Assembly (NCBI GenBank): GCA_038373865.1
Contig: JAXGGA010002274.1
Location: forward strand, 62,001 to 126,000
DNA length: 64,000 nucleotides
Direction: 5' to 3'
From: Uloborus plumipes
Lineage: Eukaryota; Arthropoda; Arachnida; Araneae; Uloboridae
Under the pieces are notes generated by a model. That model saw only the letters and a list, made by a program, of their open reading frames with translations, searched no databases and was not told where the DNA came from. This document shows positions 11,875 through 23,291 of this stretch, piece by piece; the stretch's first letter is position 1, and every line of letters starts with the position of its first letter. Position numbers and translations under genes: made by a program.

Positions 11875-12081
11875 AAACTTTAAATGTTATATTATTGCCT
11901 TATCCTGTTTTTATCAAAATTATTTTTCCTTTTTATTATTTTTTTTCCAAGTGATTTGTACATTATTTTATGTAAATTTATATCCAGTTATAATGTACGT
12001 TTCCTAGCGGGCGCTTGGTCGTTCGTTAGTTTTTCTTTCCTCCCAGCCACCACTCCCGGTTAAACCCTCATCAGGGTAGAG

Positions 12082-14761
12082 CAGCGGTTCCCAACCTTTT
12101 TTTAATGCCGTACCCCTTGTGATAAATTTATTCAAATTGTACCACCAAGGAAAAAAAGTTGCAAGAATATTAATCATGGAAAGTAAATATTTACGCAAGA
12201 GTTTTTTAATATTTTATTTGACAATAAAGTTATTGTTCAAAATTAAGCCTATATATATGTTTCTAGTAAACTTATTAAATCTAAATACCAACTGTAAACA
12301 AATAATAACAAAGTAAATACATCGTTTCTTATCACGAAAACATACTACAATTTCCGGTAGCAAATAAGTTTATCGAAAAAAATCAAAATTTCTCTTAAAA
12401 CAAGTAAAAACTGTTTTAGCGTGACCCTTGGGCCTGTTTTGTTGCACATAATATTTTGAAATCAATATCAAAGTTTGATAAATACACTCTTAAATCAGGA
12501 CTTGCAGTTAGCTTATTCCTATACTTATTCTTAATAGGAAGAGAACGATCTCTCAACTAGTTCTGTGTTTGTAAAAGGAACTAAAACCAGAAGGGCTTTT
12601 GTGGTTAAGGGTCCATATTCATCCCTAATGCTCACCTAGAATTGTCCAAGGGGTTTTTCTTAAACTCGGACTTCAAGGAGGAGTCACTTGAAAGTTCTAG
12701 GAGCTTTTCCATCTCATGAACGGGCAATGTAACCGTCTTGACGTTTTCCTCATTGAAAGTGATTTGCAATCGAGTTCTCTCCGTCACTTCGTTTAAGAAA
12801 ATATTTTCTAAAAGAGTCCTTCAGGTTTGTCAAATGTGTCACTATTTGATGTTTCACTTCGCTAGATATGGGCAGATTATTGTCACTCAAGAAATCATGA
12901 AGCGTGTCAAAAACTTCAGCTTGATTGTTTTGAATACAGGTTTTCCAAAAATCAATTTTCTTCAGCATGGATTATATTTTGTCAGCAACTTTGAATACTG
13001 TAATTGAGCTGTTCTGTAACTCTAAGTTGAGTTTATTGATTTGAGAAAAAATGTCAGCTAAATAAGCAAGCTTTTGAAGCCAGTCACCATCATGAAACTT
13101 GGAGGCTAAATAAAAAGGATGTTCCTCAAAAAATACTTGCAGTTCATGTCTCAGCTCAAAAAGTCTTGTAAGAACCTTCCCGCGAGATAGCCACCTTACT
13201 TCCGTGTGCAAAAGCAACGTGGAGTGAATGCCACCCATATCTTCACAAAGAACTTTGAACAGTCTGGAGTTTGTTGCATAGGCTTTAACAAAGTTGGCTA
13301 CTTTAACTGCTTCATTGAGAACATCATTCAAAGAAGACGGCAACTTTTTTGGCTGACTCTGTCTGTGGATGCAACAATGGCTCCATGCTACGTGGGGGGC
13401 CACTTCTTTTACGCGCCCCCGAAGACCAACATGTATGCCGAACATTGATTTTCCTCCGTCAGTGCATATACCACATAATTTAACCCAGTCTATTCCTTTT
13501 TCACAGAAGTAGCTGTGAATCACATTGAACACATCTTCCCCTGTAGTACGCTTAGTTAATGCATGGCACAGCAACAGATTTTCTTCAAACTCCTTGTTGG
13601 GATTTACATACCTTGCAGTAACAAGTAAGATTGCTAGAGCAGCAATGTCCGTGCTTTCATCAACTTGGATGGAAAACAAATTACTGTCTTTTAATTGCTC
13701 AACAACTTTTTCTTCAATATACTCAGAAATGTCTCGAATTCGCCGTGAAACTGTGTTGTTTGACAGCGGGATGGAGTTCACCTTACGAACGAAGTCCTGA
13801 CCAAACATACACTGAACAGCATATTTTATACAAGGGGCTATCAAATCCTCACCGATTGTGTGGTTTTTACCACTTTTTGCAATATGGTAGCTAATTTTGA
13901 AAGAGGCTTCCAAAGCATTTTCATTATCTCTATTAACTGATGCGAAATAAGAAGAAACTACGCCATCTTTCCCATAATTTTTTGAAAGTCGTTCAAAATA
14001 GGTAATTTCTTTATTTTTGTGCTGGGCGTGTTTGGATTCAAGGTGGCGCAAAAGTAAGGAAGGTTTCATGCTACCATTACTTAAAACTTCTCCACAAACA
14101 ACACACAGTTGGTTTGGACTTTCCTCCTCTCCAGTAAACGAAAAGCCATATTTCAAGTACTCAGATGAATATTTTCGTTTCTTTGAGGAAGTTCCAGTGC
14201 TAGTACTAGATTTCTGAGGTTTACTATCACTGGTACTCACACAAGAAGAATTTTCTGCTGCTGAGTCCCGAGACGTACTACGCTTGCTAAGCACCTGACT
14301 TACCGTATCAGTCTGATTTGTTTTAACTGATCCAATTTTAACCACTTTTCCATCTTCTTGACTACAGTTAAATCGTTTACAAATCAGTCAATAACTAACA
14401 CGCACAATAAGCAAGTAAACTAAACAAACAATCTCGTAACGAAGAGCAACAGACAACAACTACGCAAGCGAACCATGCGAGCACTGACTGACGACGTGAC
14501 GGTAGCAGTGCACTGTGATAGTGGCTAAGTGAGTGTAGGAGGGGGGGGGGGCGGCAGAGGGCGACTAACATTGACGAGCGAGCGTGAGTCAGACCATCGG
14601 ACGACTAGGCGCGCCAGTACTGTACTGTACTTTTCATCCACCACGTACGTAACGTATGGCAAAAAAATAAAATACGCCATTACCAAATATTTTCGGCGTA
14701 CCCCCAACCAGATCGTTGCGTACCCCCAAGGGGTACGCGTACCCCAGGTTGGGAACCGCTG
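12082..14761 (-). mobile_element. hAT element with ZBED5-like transposase (innermost layer)
   Basis: The ends are CAGCGGTTCCCAACCT (12082) and its complement ending AGGTTGGGAACCGCTG (14761), flanked by a perfect 8-bp duplication GGGTAGAG (12074-12081 and 14762-14769). Subterminal copies of TACCCCTTG/AAGGGGTACG occur at both ends. An 8-bp duplication and CAG..GTTCYCAACC-type ends are diagnostic of hAT elements. The transposase is on the minus strand. It is the youngest layer at this locus, because it lies in the 3' untranslated region of the non-LTR element. Confidence 0.95.
12416..14353 (-). pseudogene. hAT transposase, BED-finger type, inactivated
   Basis: ATG at 14353 gives MEKWLK, the usual start of ZBED5-like proteins. 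One lost A then shifts the frame, and the reading frame resumes with IGSVKTNQTDTVSQVL. The BED-type zinc finger has CVVCG...LLLRHLESKH. The catalytic core has FSIQVDESTDIAALAILLVT and ICTDGGKSMFG. The main frame ends at TAA 12972-12974 after KVADKI, continues in the same frame with SMLKKIDFWKTCI, then shifts at about 12750 to TFNEENVKTVTLPVHEMEKL. The hAT dimerisation region follows as LVPFTNTELVERSFSS, and a last shift gives KNKYRNKLTASPDLRVYLSN, ending at TAA 12416-12418. At least one nonsense codon plus about four frameshifts or indels make it non-functional. Confidence 0.92.
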
Positions 14762-15433
14762 GGGTAGAGGAACGGTGGTGACTACTGGGGTTTAAATAAA
14801 TAAATCCTCCAAGACAAAAACAAAATTTCTTTGATAATTTGTCTAGCAGAAACAACGACACGAATATTGTCCATGCTGCACGTTCCTTCCCTTATATCTT
14901 AATTGACGTGCGTCGGAGAGCTGCGCATTTAACATCATTTGCATAACTCAGTGATGTGTATCTACTCTAAAATTTGCATAAATTTCTGACCACTACTTCT
15001 TGGTGTTGCATTTTTAATGTCGAGCAGTGTATCTCAATATTCGTCACGCAAGTGCTTCTAACCTAAAAGTTCAGTTTTAGAATGCCTGCGGAGTTAGTTC
15101 AAGCGCACGAACTGTACAAAGACGGCTTGTATAATGTGATCTGCTTGCCTATCGGCCGAAGAGAAAGCCATTACTTACAAGAAAAGCAGAAGTGACTTTC
15201 ATGGGAAAAATAGCATGTTTCGTGGACAATGGATCAATGGAACTCAGTAATTTTCTCGAAAGAATCGAAACTCAACCTAAATGGATCTGATGGTAAGCGC
15301 TTCATATTTATTACAGGAACTGTAATTGCCTCAATTTACACCGGCATCTTGGACGAGCGCGTAAAACCGTTTATTCAGGATCATTTTAAAGGAGCAAGAC
15401 ATTGACTCTGCACTCTGTCATGCAGCGAAATCG

Positions 15434-15534
15434 GTAAGTGGGATTTCATTGTTTCCTTGACGACTTTTGCCTCTTTAAGTGTTTTCATACCCAATACAAA
15501 ACCGATATTTGAACAAAATATTTTCCTCGTTTAG
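15434..15534 (+). other. Probable spliceosomal intron in the outer transposase
   Basis: The coding text reads GCAGCGAAATCG, then GTAAGT...TTTTCCTCGTTTAG, then GTTCAGACTTATCTAAAC. The 101-bp insert has a consensus donor and a pyrimidine-rich acceptor. Removing it joins AAKS to VQTYLNTCGI in frame. In Tc1 proteins those residues are contiguous, between the second Asp and the catalytic Glu. Introns are known in Tc1/Tc3 genes of nematodes. Confidence 0.65.
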
Positions 15535-15875
15535 GTTCAGACTTATCTAAACACATGCGGTATTAAAGTTTTTGATTGGCCTAGGAATAGTCCCAACCTT
15601 GATCCTATTGAAAATTGTTGACGAATAATGGGTACAAAAATTGTGGAAAAGAAGCCATTTACTAAGCTTACACTCCAGGAAAGTATTATTAGGGTTTGGC
15701 CCCATGAACGGTGAATAGGATTACATTCAATGTTTGATATCATCTATGCCAGAGACCAAGGAGGATCAACAAAGTATTTAAGTGATCTTTTACATATAAT
15801 CTGATCTTACAACCCCTAATGTGGCTGGCTATTATGTAAACTTTACATTATCCAAAGTATTTTGTGTTTCCGTTA

Positions 15876-16019
15876 GGGCCCTGCTCCGCATCAGCAGAAA
15901 ACGTGACCAAAACCGAAGGCAGAAACCGAAAATCCGGGTACTTTCCATAGGTACACCATTTAATCCGTTTTACGTTTCTGCTTTATTTTTCTGCTTTACG
16001 TCAATGTGGAGCAGGGCCC
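15876..16019. mobile_element. PIF/Harbinger-type MITE
   Basis: A 144-bp element with perfect 12-bp ends GGGCCCTGCTCC/GGAGCAGGGCCC, flanked by TTA on both sides (15873-15875 and 16020-16022). The arms remain partly complementary further in (ATCAGCAGAAAACGT versus TGCTTTACGT). A 3-bp TWA duplication with G/C-rich ends fits PIF/Harbinger. It is non-coding. It lies in the 3' untranslated part of the outer Tc1 element and is therefore younger than it. Confidence 0.75.
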
Positions 16020-16059
16020 TTACTGTGTGTCCACGTTTTGGTTACATACAGCGTTTTTC

Positions 16060-16240
16060 CAGGGCCGTCATTTGGAGGGGGGGGGGGGGAGCAGGGGGGG
16101 GTCAATTGCCCCCCCTGGCTTTGAGAAGTCAATGTATTTACATATAAAGAGGCGTGGTTTTTGCTTTTTTCCGATGAAATTGTATTGTGTTTGCACCCTT
16201 TGCCTCCCCCCCCCTGGAAAAACTTGAAATGACGTCCCTG
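16060..16240. mobile_element. hAT MITE, CAGGG family copy 1
   Basis: Ends CAGGGCCGTCATTTG (16060) and TGAAATGACGTCCCTG (to 16240) are imperfect inverted repeats. A perfect 8-bp duplication, CGTTTTTC, flanks them (16052-16059 and 16241-16248). The interior has G-rich and C-rich runs facing each other and AAATTGTATTGTGTTTGCAC. The copy at 63803-63965 shares this body in the opposite orientation. Confidence 0.85.
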
Positions 16241-16439
16241 CGTTTTTCACCTTTTTCATTTTTTAGAGTAATAAAGTGCTCTTTACGTATTTATCCTAAT
16301 TATAATTATTTCACATAAATCCCATTACTTCATTCTAATGTACCAATATCATATTCATACCAAACATATACATAAAATGCATTTTTTGCTACAGTTTTCC
16401 ACTTTTTGATAGGTGATGCAGTTTTTTTGTCCGCCAATG

Positions 16440-17700
16440 TTTATCTTATTACGCCACGTGCCTAGCGTTACGTACGCTCCTAAAGTAACTTGAATTTATA
16501 AATAAAATTAATCAGAAAACGAAATAGAAAATTATAAAACAAAATTGATAGCGTAGTTTTTATTAAAAGAAAAATTCAATTGGAAAATTAAATAAGTGAC
16601 TAAAAGACCCATGATTTTTGATTATTTAGTCTTTTTAACAAAGTTACGATGGGAATCATCTTGATCTAGGCAGAAAATTGATTGGTATTTGACTTTAAGA
16701 ATCATTTTGCTTTTAAATATATACAGTTCAGATTAAAAAAAAATATAAAATTCTAAAAGCCGATTCATGTCGCAAAGTCTTTAATCCAAAAACCCAAAGT
16801 AGGTATTATGAATTATATTTAAACATACACAAAAAAGCAATTTGTAACCTTTTCGTCAAACAAAAAAGACGCTTTGGTAAAGTACTAAAAATGTACAGTT
16901 GCATCGCAGACATAATCGCAGTGAAACAAAGGCAAATGATAATCCTTAAGATCTTTTGAGCTTTTACTAAACATCTGAGTTCCTTTAAAAAGTGTTTTTT
17001 TTTTCTTTTGCAAAAATAACCCTGTGCTTATCTTTTCATCATTCATACTTTTATTTTAAAAACAACTGTTTCACCTAAGTTTTGCATCAAAAATAAGCGA
17101 AGTTTACTTTGATTAAGTGAGATAGTTTGTAACATTTTAGAACATTTAAATCTTTGAGAAACATTATTTCTTTGTTTTTCTTTGCTCTGAATTACTATTT
17201 GATGCTGTGTAAGAGGCTCGAATTTAAATTTAGTACTTTTTAAATGACTAAATATGTTTTAAACATAAAATTGCAAATAATTAGTACATTTTCCCAAGAA
17301 AACTTGTGTGAAACTAAATGGTTTTACAACTGTAAAAATTGAAAATTGACTTAAAACTTACACATTTTGTTTGTTTCATTTCTTTGTATTTAAAAATCAA
17401 ATTTTAAAACATGTGATTTTTTTTCGCAATTTTTTTCAAAAAAATTTGTAAGGGAAGCGGTTAATTGATCAAAGGAACCAGTATAATTTTTAAACGAGAA
17501 ATTGAAATAGTGTTGGTGATTCTGAATATGTTTTTAGCTCCTTTCTTCAAGAACTGAAAACGTTATTAGAACTCAAATCGCACTTTTACTTAGACTTAAC
17601 ATTGACGAAAGTTGGAAATCATTTGACCGAAACAAAATTAAGAAAAAAAAGTTATTGTTTTTTCGATATAAATGATTTTTTATACACTTTTTATTTCTGC
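16440..17700. other. A+T-rich DNA, nothing recognised
   Basis: Very A/T-rich, with no open frame, terminal repeat or fold that I can support. Confidence 0.5.
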
Positions 17701-17728
17701 AAAAAAAAAAAAAAAAAAAAAAAAAAAA
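17701..17728. repeat. Poly(A) tract, about 28 A
   Basis: Uninterrupted run of A. No retroelement body was recognised upstream, so it may be a simple mononucleotide repeat. Confidence 0.9.
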
Positions 17729-18354
17729 GATTCATAGAACTCGGTTTGTTTTTGTGAAAGATTAAAAAGTGAAAGCAAAAACTCTTTTAGAATGCATTTT
17801 TTAAAGTTAGAATGGGTTTTTTTGAAGTTATTAAATAAAATTAATTTATATTAAACGGGGTTAAAATGAAACTCTTTTGTACAGAAATAGCTCTTTTTTA
17901 ACTATGATTAGCTATGATGTATTTTTTCCTTGTTCACTCTTATATTTAATTCACTTGAATAGTTTAGTTACCCATTTTTTTTCATTTCATGTTGGAATAA
18001 AAAAAAGGGGGGTTCTTGAATTTAAACTATTTCAGATGGAAAAAAAAAGAAAAACGAAAAAGAAAAAAGAAACAAAACAAAACAGTTGGATATTAATTGC
18101 AACGTGATAAATATCAGTTGAGAGTTAGAGAATTCACATCGTTTTTAGATTTACGTACTTATTGTTTTTCTCATTAGTCATACATATATTTTTTTATGGT
18201 TCATCTCTTACAAATATGCTTTTAATTTAATTTGGAGCCCACGAGTTGATTGATAAAGAGATGTATGAATGCTGTTATAAAAAAATAATGTTTATGGACA
18301 GAAAATAGGTTCTTTAAGTTCTAACCGAGCTCGTCAGAGGTCTCTCAAAAATGA
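17729..18354. other. A+T-rich DNA, nothing recognised
   Basis: Purine runs around 18000-18075 create a short artefactual frame. No gene or repeat boundary seen. Confidence 0.5.
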
Positions 18355-18600
18355 TGAGTCACATTGAGGGGGAGGGGTTTCATGAGAGTGTGAGTTTGTG
18401 ACAAGGGGGAGGATGGGTAACAAGCAGTGCGGCATCACAATTTGTTTAATGAAAGTATGCTTATAAAACCTAGCGTGACATGTGAAAAGGGGAGTTAAGA
18501 AGGTAAAGTGAAGTGTGACAATGGCAAAGGGGGGGGGGGCGTCAAACATTTTCAAAAAAATTGTGACATAATTTACAGTCAGCCCCTTAATGATGGGGTT
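18355..18600. repeat. Unclassified G-rich interspersed repeat fragment
   Basis: It contains three variants of a GTGACA...GGGGGAGG word: TTGAGGGGGAGGGG, TTTGTGACAAGGGGGAGG and GTGTGACAATGGCAAAGGGG. These are followed by GTCAAACATTTTCAAAAAAA and ATTGTGACATAATTTA. The look is that of an untranslated part of a transposable element, but neither ends nor coding sequence are visible. Confidence 0.35.
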
Positions 18601-20454
18601 GTTTCTGAATTTTTCAAAATTGTTTATTTCTCATACAGCACGGTTGAACACATGAGGAGAAATACTTTTTTTAAAATTTGTCTCATTTTGTTTCGTAAAA
18701 AATAATCTTAAAAGACGCTCAGTTGCTCTTTCATTTTTGATGCTTACGTCATAAGTGGACAAAACGCTCCAAGTAAAACCACTTTATAGATGTGCCACTA
18801 TTTTGGATCAGACATTGTTGTGGAAGCTGAGGTCACCAGAGATCCATAATGACTGATGCGTGGACCTGGCTTTACACCAAAATTTTTCCTCTTATGACGT
18901 CATCCGAGACCTCGTTTTTAATTATCGGACATTAAAGCATAATAAATTAAAAAAAAATACGTCTGAAAAAATGAAAGTTTTTTCTGGCATCTTGTTTTTA
19001 TTTTTCACTTCAAGGTCAGTGACCAAAAGTATTACTTTTGGCACCCCATTTTTATACTCGGCACAAAAGTTTTAGAAAACTTGATTTGACGTAAACTTTT
19101 TCAAATTGCACTCTTTTTTTTCTTTAGCACGCTCACAAGTGATACAACCACGTTGTATATCTCACTATAGGAACATGAGTAGGGTCGAAAGATTTAATAA
19201 GGACCCTTTTTTCTTTTTCTTTTTTTTCAATTTTTATTTCACATTCAAAGCATAAAACATACAAGAGGACAATAAAGCACGACCACACATAAATGCAAAG
19301 TAAAAAGGACCAAGTCGAAGTTAAAGTTATTGTTTGGCTCGCTTACAGCGCCATCTCTAAATTAATAGTCGAGTTTTAACACTTATCGTCTACTCTCCCA
19401 TACATTGTACATGAAGTTCAGCCGTTTAAGACCCAATTATTGCACGGTTCTAATTGCACGAACGAAAATTCACATCAGATTTAAAATGCCACGTTCTATT
19501 GCGTCCGCTTCGCACATTCCAATTAAATGTTCACCCTTCAGTCTGCGTAATTACATAGCTGAAAACGAGTCCTTCGCCTTTTAGAGAAAAGCACATCTGC
19601 GGTGATAAAATACAGAGCAGTCGTGAGAATTTACTTGTCTGGAATTCTATAACTCTTACTATTATTGTTGATTAATTTAATAAGAGGTATCCGAGACCGA
19701 GTAATTTAATAGTTATGTAGCATGAAAGTTCATATATAATTGTTATATAAAGTTTAGGGGGTCAGCTTTTGCTTTTCTGGCGATTGTTGAGCCGCTCTTT
19801 AAATACATTTTCCAAACTAAATACTTTTGTAACCACTCTATGAATAAAAGCTAGGCGTTCTGGCCTGGCGCTTTTTGTGAATGTATTTTTGATATTTAGT
19901 GCTGTAAAATGGACTTGAAATTCAAAAATAAAAGAAAGCATTGTCTACAACAGTCTCAAATGAACGCTTTTTTCGTTTTTTAATACCATCAAAGCAATTG
20001 TTATGAAAACAAAACGAAATTAAAATACTTGTTTTTACCAAAACACGACAGCCTGAAAAGGTACATTGTATTTGGTTTACGCATTTCTAATAAAATATCT
20101 CATTAAAATCACCAAACCTTATGGTTATTACCGTAATGTTAGTTAGAAAAAGGTGGAAATATGCACTCTACTATTTCTGGCTTGAAATAGCTCCAGTTTG
20201 AACAAAATCCAGAATAAAATATTGCTACAATCATCATTTCTCCTCACATCAGTGAGTCAAGGCTTGGCCGCATTTGCTAAAGAACATTATAATTCGAGCT
20301 CTATATAACATGGGAGTACCAAATACGTTTATCAAGAAGAAAGTTTTTCTCTTTCTTTTTGTGCTATTGCTTTAAATTTTCAAATAATTATGTCTTCACA
20401 TCAAAAATCGTGAAAAACGTTTTAAAGGTTTTCAATCAATATCTTTGTTGATTA
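18601..20454. other. Mostly unique DNA
   Basis: No mobile element recognised. The part at 19370-19700 is less A+T-rich and non-repetitive, with ATTCCAATTAAATG and GCGTAATTACATAGC homeodomain-type cores. It could be regulatory, but this is speculative. Confidence 0.35.
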
Positions 20455-20672
20455 ATGTCATCTGAAAAAGTGGCCTAGCTAAGAACACTCTCGACCCTAG
20501 CTAAGAAATTTCCTTTCAAACATAGGGAGGAAAAAAACCTTTCAAAATCAATCCGTCCGTTTAGGCGCTAGAGTGCCACACTCAAATACAAACAGACACA
20601 CGTATATGCAAACACACAGATACACAGACACGGAAAACTCAAAACCCCTTGCTCGTTTCGTCGGGGGTTAAA
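20455..20672 (+). mobile_element. Retroelement tail (RTE-like, tentative)
   Basis: TCAAAATCAATCCGTCCGTT leads into GCGCTAGAGTGCCACAC, a CA-rich stretch (ACAAACAGACACACG, AAACACACAGATACACAGAC), and CCCTTGCTCGTTTCGTCGGG followed by GGTTAAAA. This order (ATCCGTCC, GTGCCACAC, CACA-rich, CGTCGGGGGTTAAAA) is one I associate from memory with RTE-type 3' ends or their SINEs in arthropods. No coding part, tail repeat or target duplication was found. Confidence 0.4.
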
Positions 20673-21082
20673 ATAGCTTCAAATTTAAGCTAAACTAAAT
20701 GGGTCATTTTCAAAATTTGCTTACATTTGCTGTCCGGAGGTTAAAAAGACGATTTTGAAGCATAACTTATATTTTAAATTCAGTGCGAATAATTATTTTC
20801 TGCAAGAAATACTCCCAAAAAAATTCTATCACTCAACAAATTATTGAAATTTATTTATTTATTTTTATATAAGTCTTTAAAAATGAGAATCAAGGCAAAA
20901 ACGCTTGTCCATTTCCAATTTTCGCAAGTTCAACTATTTTTTTCCTATACTTAATGGTCAAAAAAAGTAAATGCGACATATTATTTTTATATATTGACTA
21001 TTAGTATATGGTATTCATGATAAATATTGACAATAGTAATTTTATTTCAATAAGAAATGTATGAATATATTTTGTCCGGAAG

Positions 21083-21482
21083 TTCTTGTCAAGTCCGTTA
21101 CCCTAAGATTATTTTAGCTAAAAAAGGTATTTATTGAAGTCAAAAGATGGTAACACGTATTCAGTTAACTTAACAAATTAGTGACGTAACTATTTTGTAC
21201 CATTTTGTTTCCCTGAGTCGAGAAGTATTGCTGTGGCGTTTCGCACAAAATATTTTCCAGGTGCGTATTTTTATTCTTTGTCAAGTCCGTTACCAAAGAT
21301 TTCAGTATTAATTTTTACTTTTTCTAAACTTTTACCCCTAAATATTGTTCATTATACAACTATGAGAAAATGCATATTGTAGTTCAATTTTTAAATTCGA
21401 CAACCTAGCCATAATTTGACATTTTGGTTGAAATGTCAAGTCCGTTACTGGTCAAATCCGTTACCAAATGTCAAATTCGTTA
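21083..21482 (+). repeat. Cluster of TGTCAAGTCCGTTACC words
   Basis: Five copies occur: CTTGTCAAGTCCGTTACC (about 21086), TTGTCAAGTCCGTTACC (about 21278), ATGTCAAGTCCGTTACTGG (about 21433), TCAAATCCGTTACC (about 21451) and GTCAAATTCGTTACC (about 21468). They are all in the same orientation, with unrelated A+T-rich DNA between. The pattern resembles the other motif-iterating elements in this window, but I could not find a terminal inverted repeat pair. Confidence 0.6.
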
Positions 21483-21489
21483 CCATAGA

Positions 21490-23090
21490 GTTTTTGATAA
21501 ATATTTCAATCATCACAAACATCGTTTTAAGCTTCAGGGCGCAAATAATTTCAAATGAAGTTGGTTCTAGGCTCTATGATATAGTTTAAAAGTGAGATTT
21601 CATATTGATTTTGTATGGTAATGGACGACAATTTTCCTTGCAACTTACAGTTTTACAACAGCATTTGAATACTTAATTATTTATCAAAGTGTACAACCAG
21701 TTACTTTTTTACACACCTACAATATATGACTAAACATCTGTTAGTATTTCTAAAAGAAAATAGCAAGTTAAAAAAAATTACTTAAAAATTTTGAAATGTT
21801 AGCATATGGTGAAAATGACCCAAATGTTATTCTTTTGCTTATACCGATCCGATATTTGTAAGATTTTCAACAGAAAACACGATGAAAAACATTGATGAAA
21901 TGTTATTTTCACACGCTATGAGCAAAATTTCGCACCAGGAAAATTTGACGAAATGAAAAGCATGTGTGTAAGATTTAAGCATTGATCTACAAACGCACAA
22001 AACAGTATTTTCGTTAACCTATAAATTTATTGTCTTAGTCTCAAAATTTCACTGCAATAAAATGAGAAACATGCGATGAAAAGTAAACATTGAATAAATC
22101 TCTTTTATGTACAGTGCGTATAAGTTATGGATATTTCATTAATAATCACATAATTGAAAGCAGGATGCAAACCTTATTTGCTGAACAAACACGATGGTTC
22201 TCGCAAATTGGGAATACTTGAGAATTATTGTGTTTGACTTTGAGCGTTATTTTTTAATCTTCTTACTGTAAATTTACGTTACTTTGAGTTTAGTATTAGG
22301 AAATTTAAGAAATAAGATAATGGTATGAAAAAAAAACATAACAAAACATTGTTTTTTTCTTTGGATTAATGTTTTTCATCAGACAGTATTCCTGAATTTT
22401 TTTGGAAAAGAATCTATTTTATGCTAAACTTAAAAATAAATAATAACAAACCATTATATTCGTATCGATAATGGTAAATATAATATAATTTAAATTAGTT
22501 TCAATTTTGGTGTATTTCTGTAAAAGAATAAATCCTTCAACTTTTCCTATTAGTTTTAAAACTAAGGACAGCAATGCTAACTGCCTTGGGAATACACGGA
22601 GTTACTTGTAAAAGGAATAAATAACCCACTGGAGAATTTTTCGACAATCGTAGCACTTGTGTAAATCCCATTATTTGTGGTTTTTAAACTTAAAACATAA
22701 GTTAAAAATACTTTTCGAGTTGTTTTGTAAAATAAGATTTGATTATATGTTTGGAGCACAGGAAATTGGTTTTATTGTATTTCGTACTACTCTAATCCTA
22801 AAAAAGAAATTAATTTGTAGTTTCATTGTCTTTAAATGACTTTAAAGCTCTTTATAAAGCAACAAGTAATAAAAGTACGTACTATAAAATAAGTAGTGTA
22901 TAAAGAATTGAATGGATTTAAGACAATCTATGTTTTGTATTTAAGAAGATGAGATTGCTGTATCAAATTTATTTTATTTCTTTGATTTATTATTTTTTAT
23001 TACACATAAAGTAACTGTATATGCATCACATACAGAATATCACGTATGGCCAGAAGGTAAAAAGCACAACAGTATAACATAATAAACAAA
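21490..23090. other. A+T-rich DNA, nothing recognised
   Basis: No open frame or repeat boundary I can support. Confidence 0.5.
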
Positions 23091-23215
23091 AAAAAAAAAA
23101 AAACACACGCACACACAATATGAATTAAAAACTACAAACAGTGAATTTGTAAGCACATACGCAATATGAATTGAACAGTATAAACAAACATTGTTTGAAA
23201 ACACACACACACTCA
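23083..23215. repeat. Poly(A) and CA-rich simple sequence
   Basis: A run of about 20 A (from 23083) is followed by short (CA)n tracts near 23104 and 23202. They are interrupted and not a clean microsatellite. Confidence 0.7.
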
Positions 23216-23291
23216 CATGAATAAAGTCAAACAATAGAATGAATGAAACGTTTTTCAAGAATAAAAGTCTCAACGCTTTGGATTGGAGCAT

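Larger units (their letters stand above)
10675..14803 (+). mobile_element. 5'-truncated non-LTR retrotransposon (third nest layer)
   Basis: It is flanked by ATCCTCCGAGACAA (10661-10674) and ATCCTCCAAGACAA (14804-14817), a 14-bp target duplication with one mismatch. Both sides continue into family B Tc1 sequence. The 5' end starts inside the reverse transcriptase C-terminus. The 3' end is a short (TAAA)-type tail, TTTAAATAAATAAA. The 3' untranslated region is split by a hAT element (12082-14761). These features fit target-primed reverse transcription with 5' truncation. Without the hAT it is about 1.4 kb. Confidence 0.9.
9465..15029 (-). mobile_element. Tc1-like element, family B copy A (second nest layer)
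   Basis: The ends are CACTGCTCGACATTGAAAAT (9465) and ATGTCGAGCAGTG (to 15029), the same inverted repeats as the copies at 41283 and 48508. TA follows the right end; the left flank has decayed to TT. The inner sequence matches those copies in 9465-10674 and 14804-15029. The rest is a non-LTR element inserted into the region just upstream of the transposase start. Compared with the other copies this one is clearly more diverged, as expected from its older position in a nest. Confidence 0.9.
9236..15804 (+). pseudogene. Outer Tc1-like transposase, split and decayed
   Basis: The N-terminal half starts at ATG 9236 (MPPMSPCAQLTLRKKVIAVV) and includes an HTH-like RVIAKE and RRAGSGKQSVTTKSQDRYSK just before the break at 9464. 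The C-terminal half resumes at 15030. It has IFSKESKLNLNGSDGKRFIF, where the family has FSDES, so the first catalytic Asp is replaced by Lys. It then has VQTYLNTCGIKVFDWPRNSP and NLDPIENC, with the catalytic Glu kept, and ends at TGA 15802-15804 after KYLSDLLHII. Several stops interrupt it, including a TGA where the family usually has Trp after ENC. The two halves join only if the insertion is removed. A probable intron (15434-15534) splits the C-terminal half. Confidence 0.8.
9002..16439 (+). mobile_element. Outer Tc1-like element of a four-level nest
   Basis: The left end, CAGTGGCGGACAAAAAAAC (from 9002), is the inverted repeat of the right end, GTTTTTTTGTCCGCCAATG (to 16439). A TA precedes the left end; the right flank TT looks like a decayed TA. 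Between them are the two halves of a Tc1-type transposase on the plus strand, separated by a 5.6-kb insertion (9465-15029). Two MITEs (15876-16019 and 16060-16240) also lie inside its 3' part. Removing the insertions leaves about 1.5 kb, the normal size of a Tc1 element. It is the oldest layer of the nest and carries the most stops and substitutions. Confidence 0.85.

Noticed and set aside
13206..13894. Plus-strand frames across the hAT region
   Set aside because: Shadows of the minus-strand transposase, which has a BED finger and hAT core motifs.
15821..16259. Three overlapping frames rich in Gly and Pro
   Set aside because: They are translations of two MITEs and their G/C runs (15876-16019 and 16060-16240), not genes.
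17701..17728. Poly(A) tail of a retrogene
   Set aside because: No upstream coding similarity and no flanking direct repeats were found.
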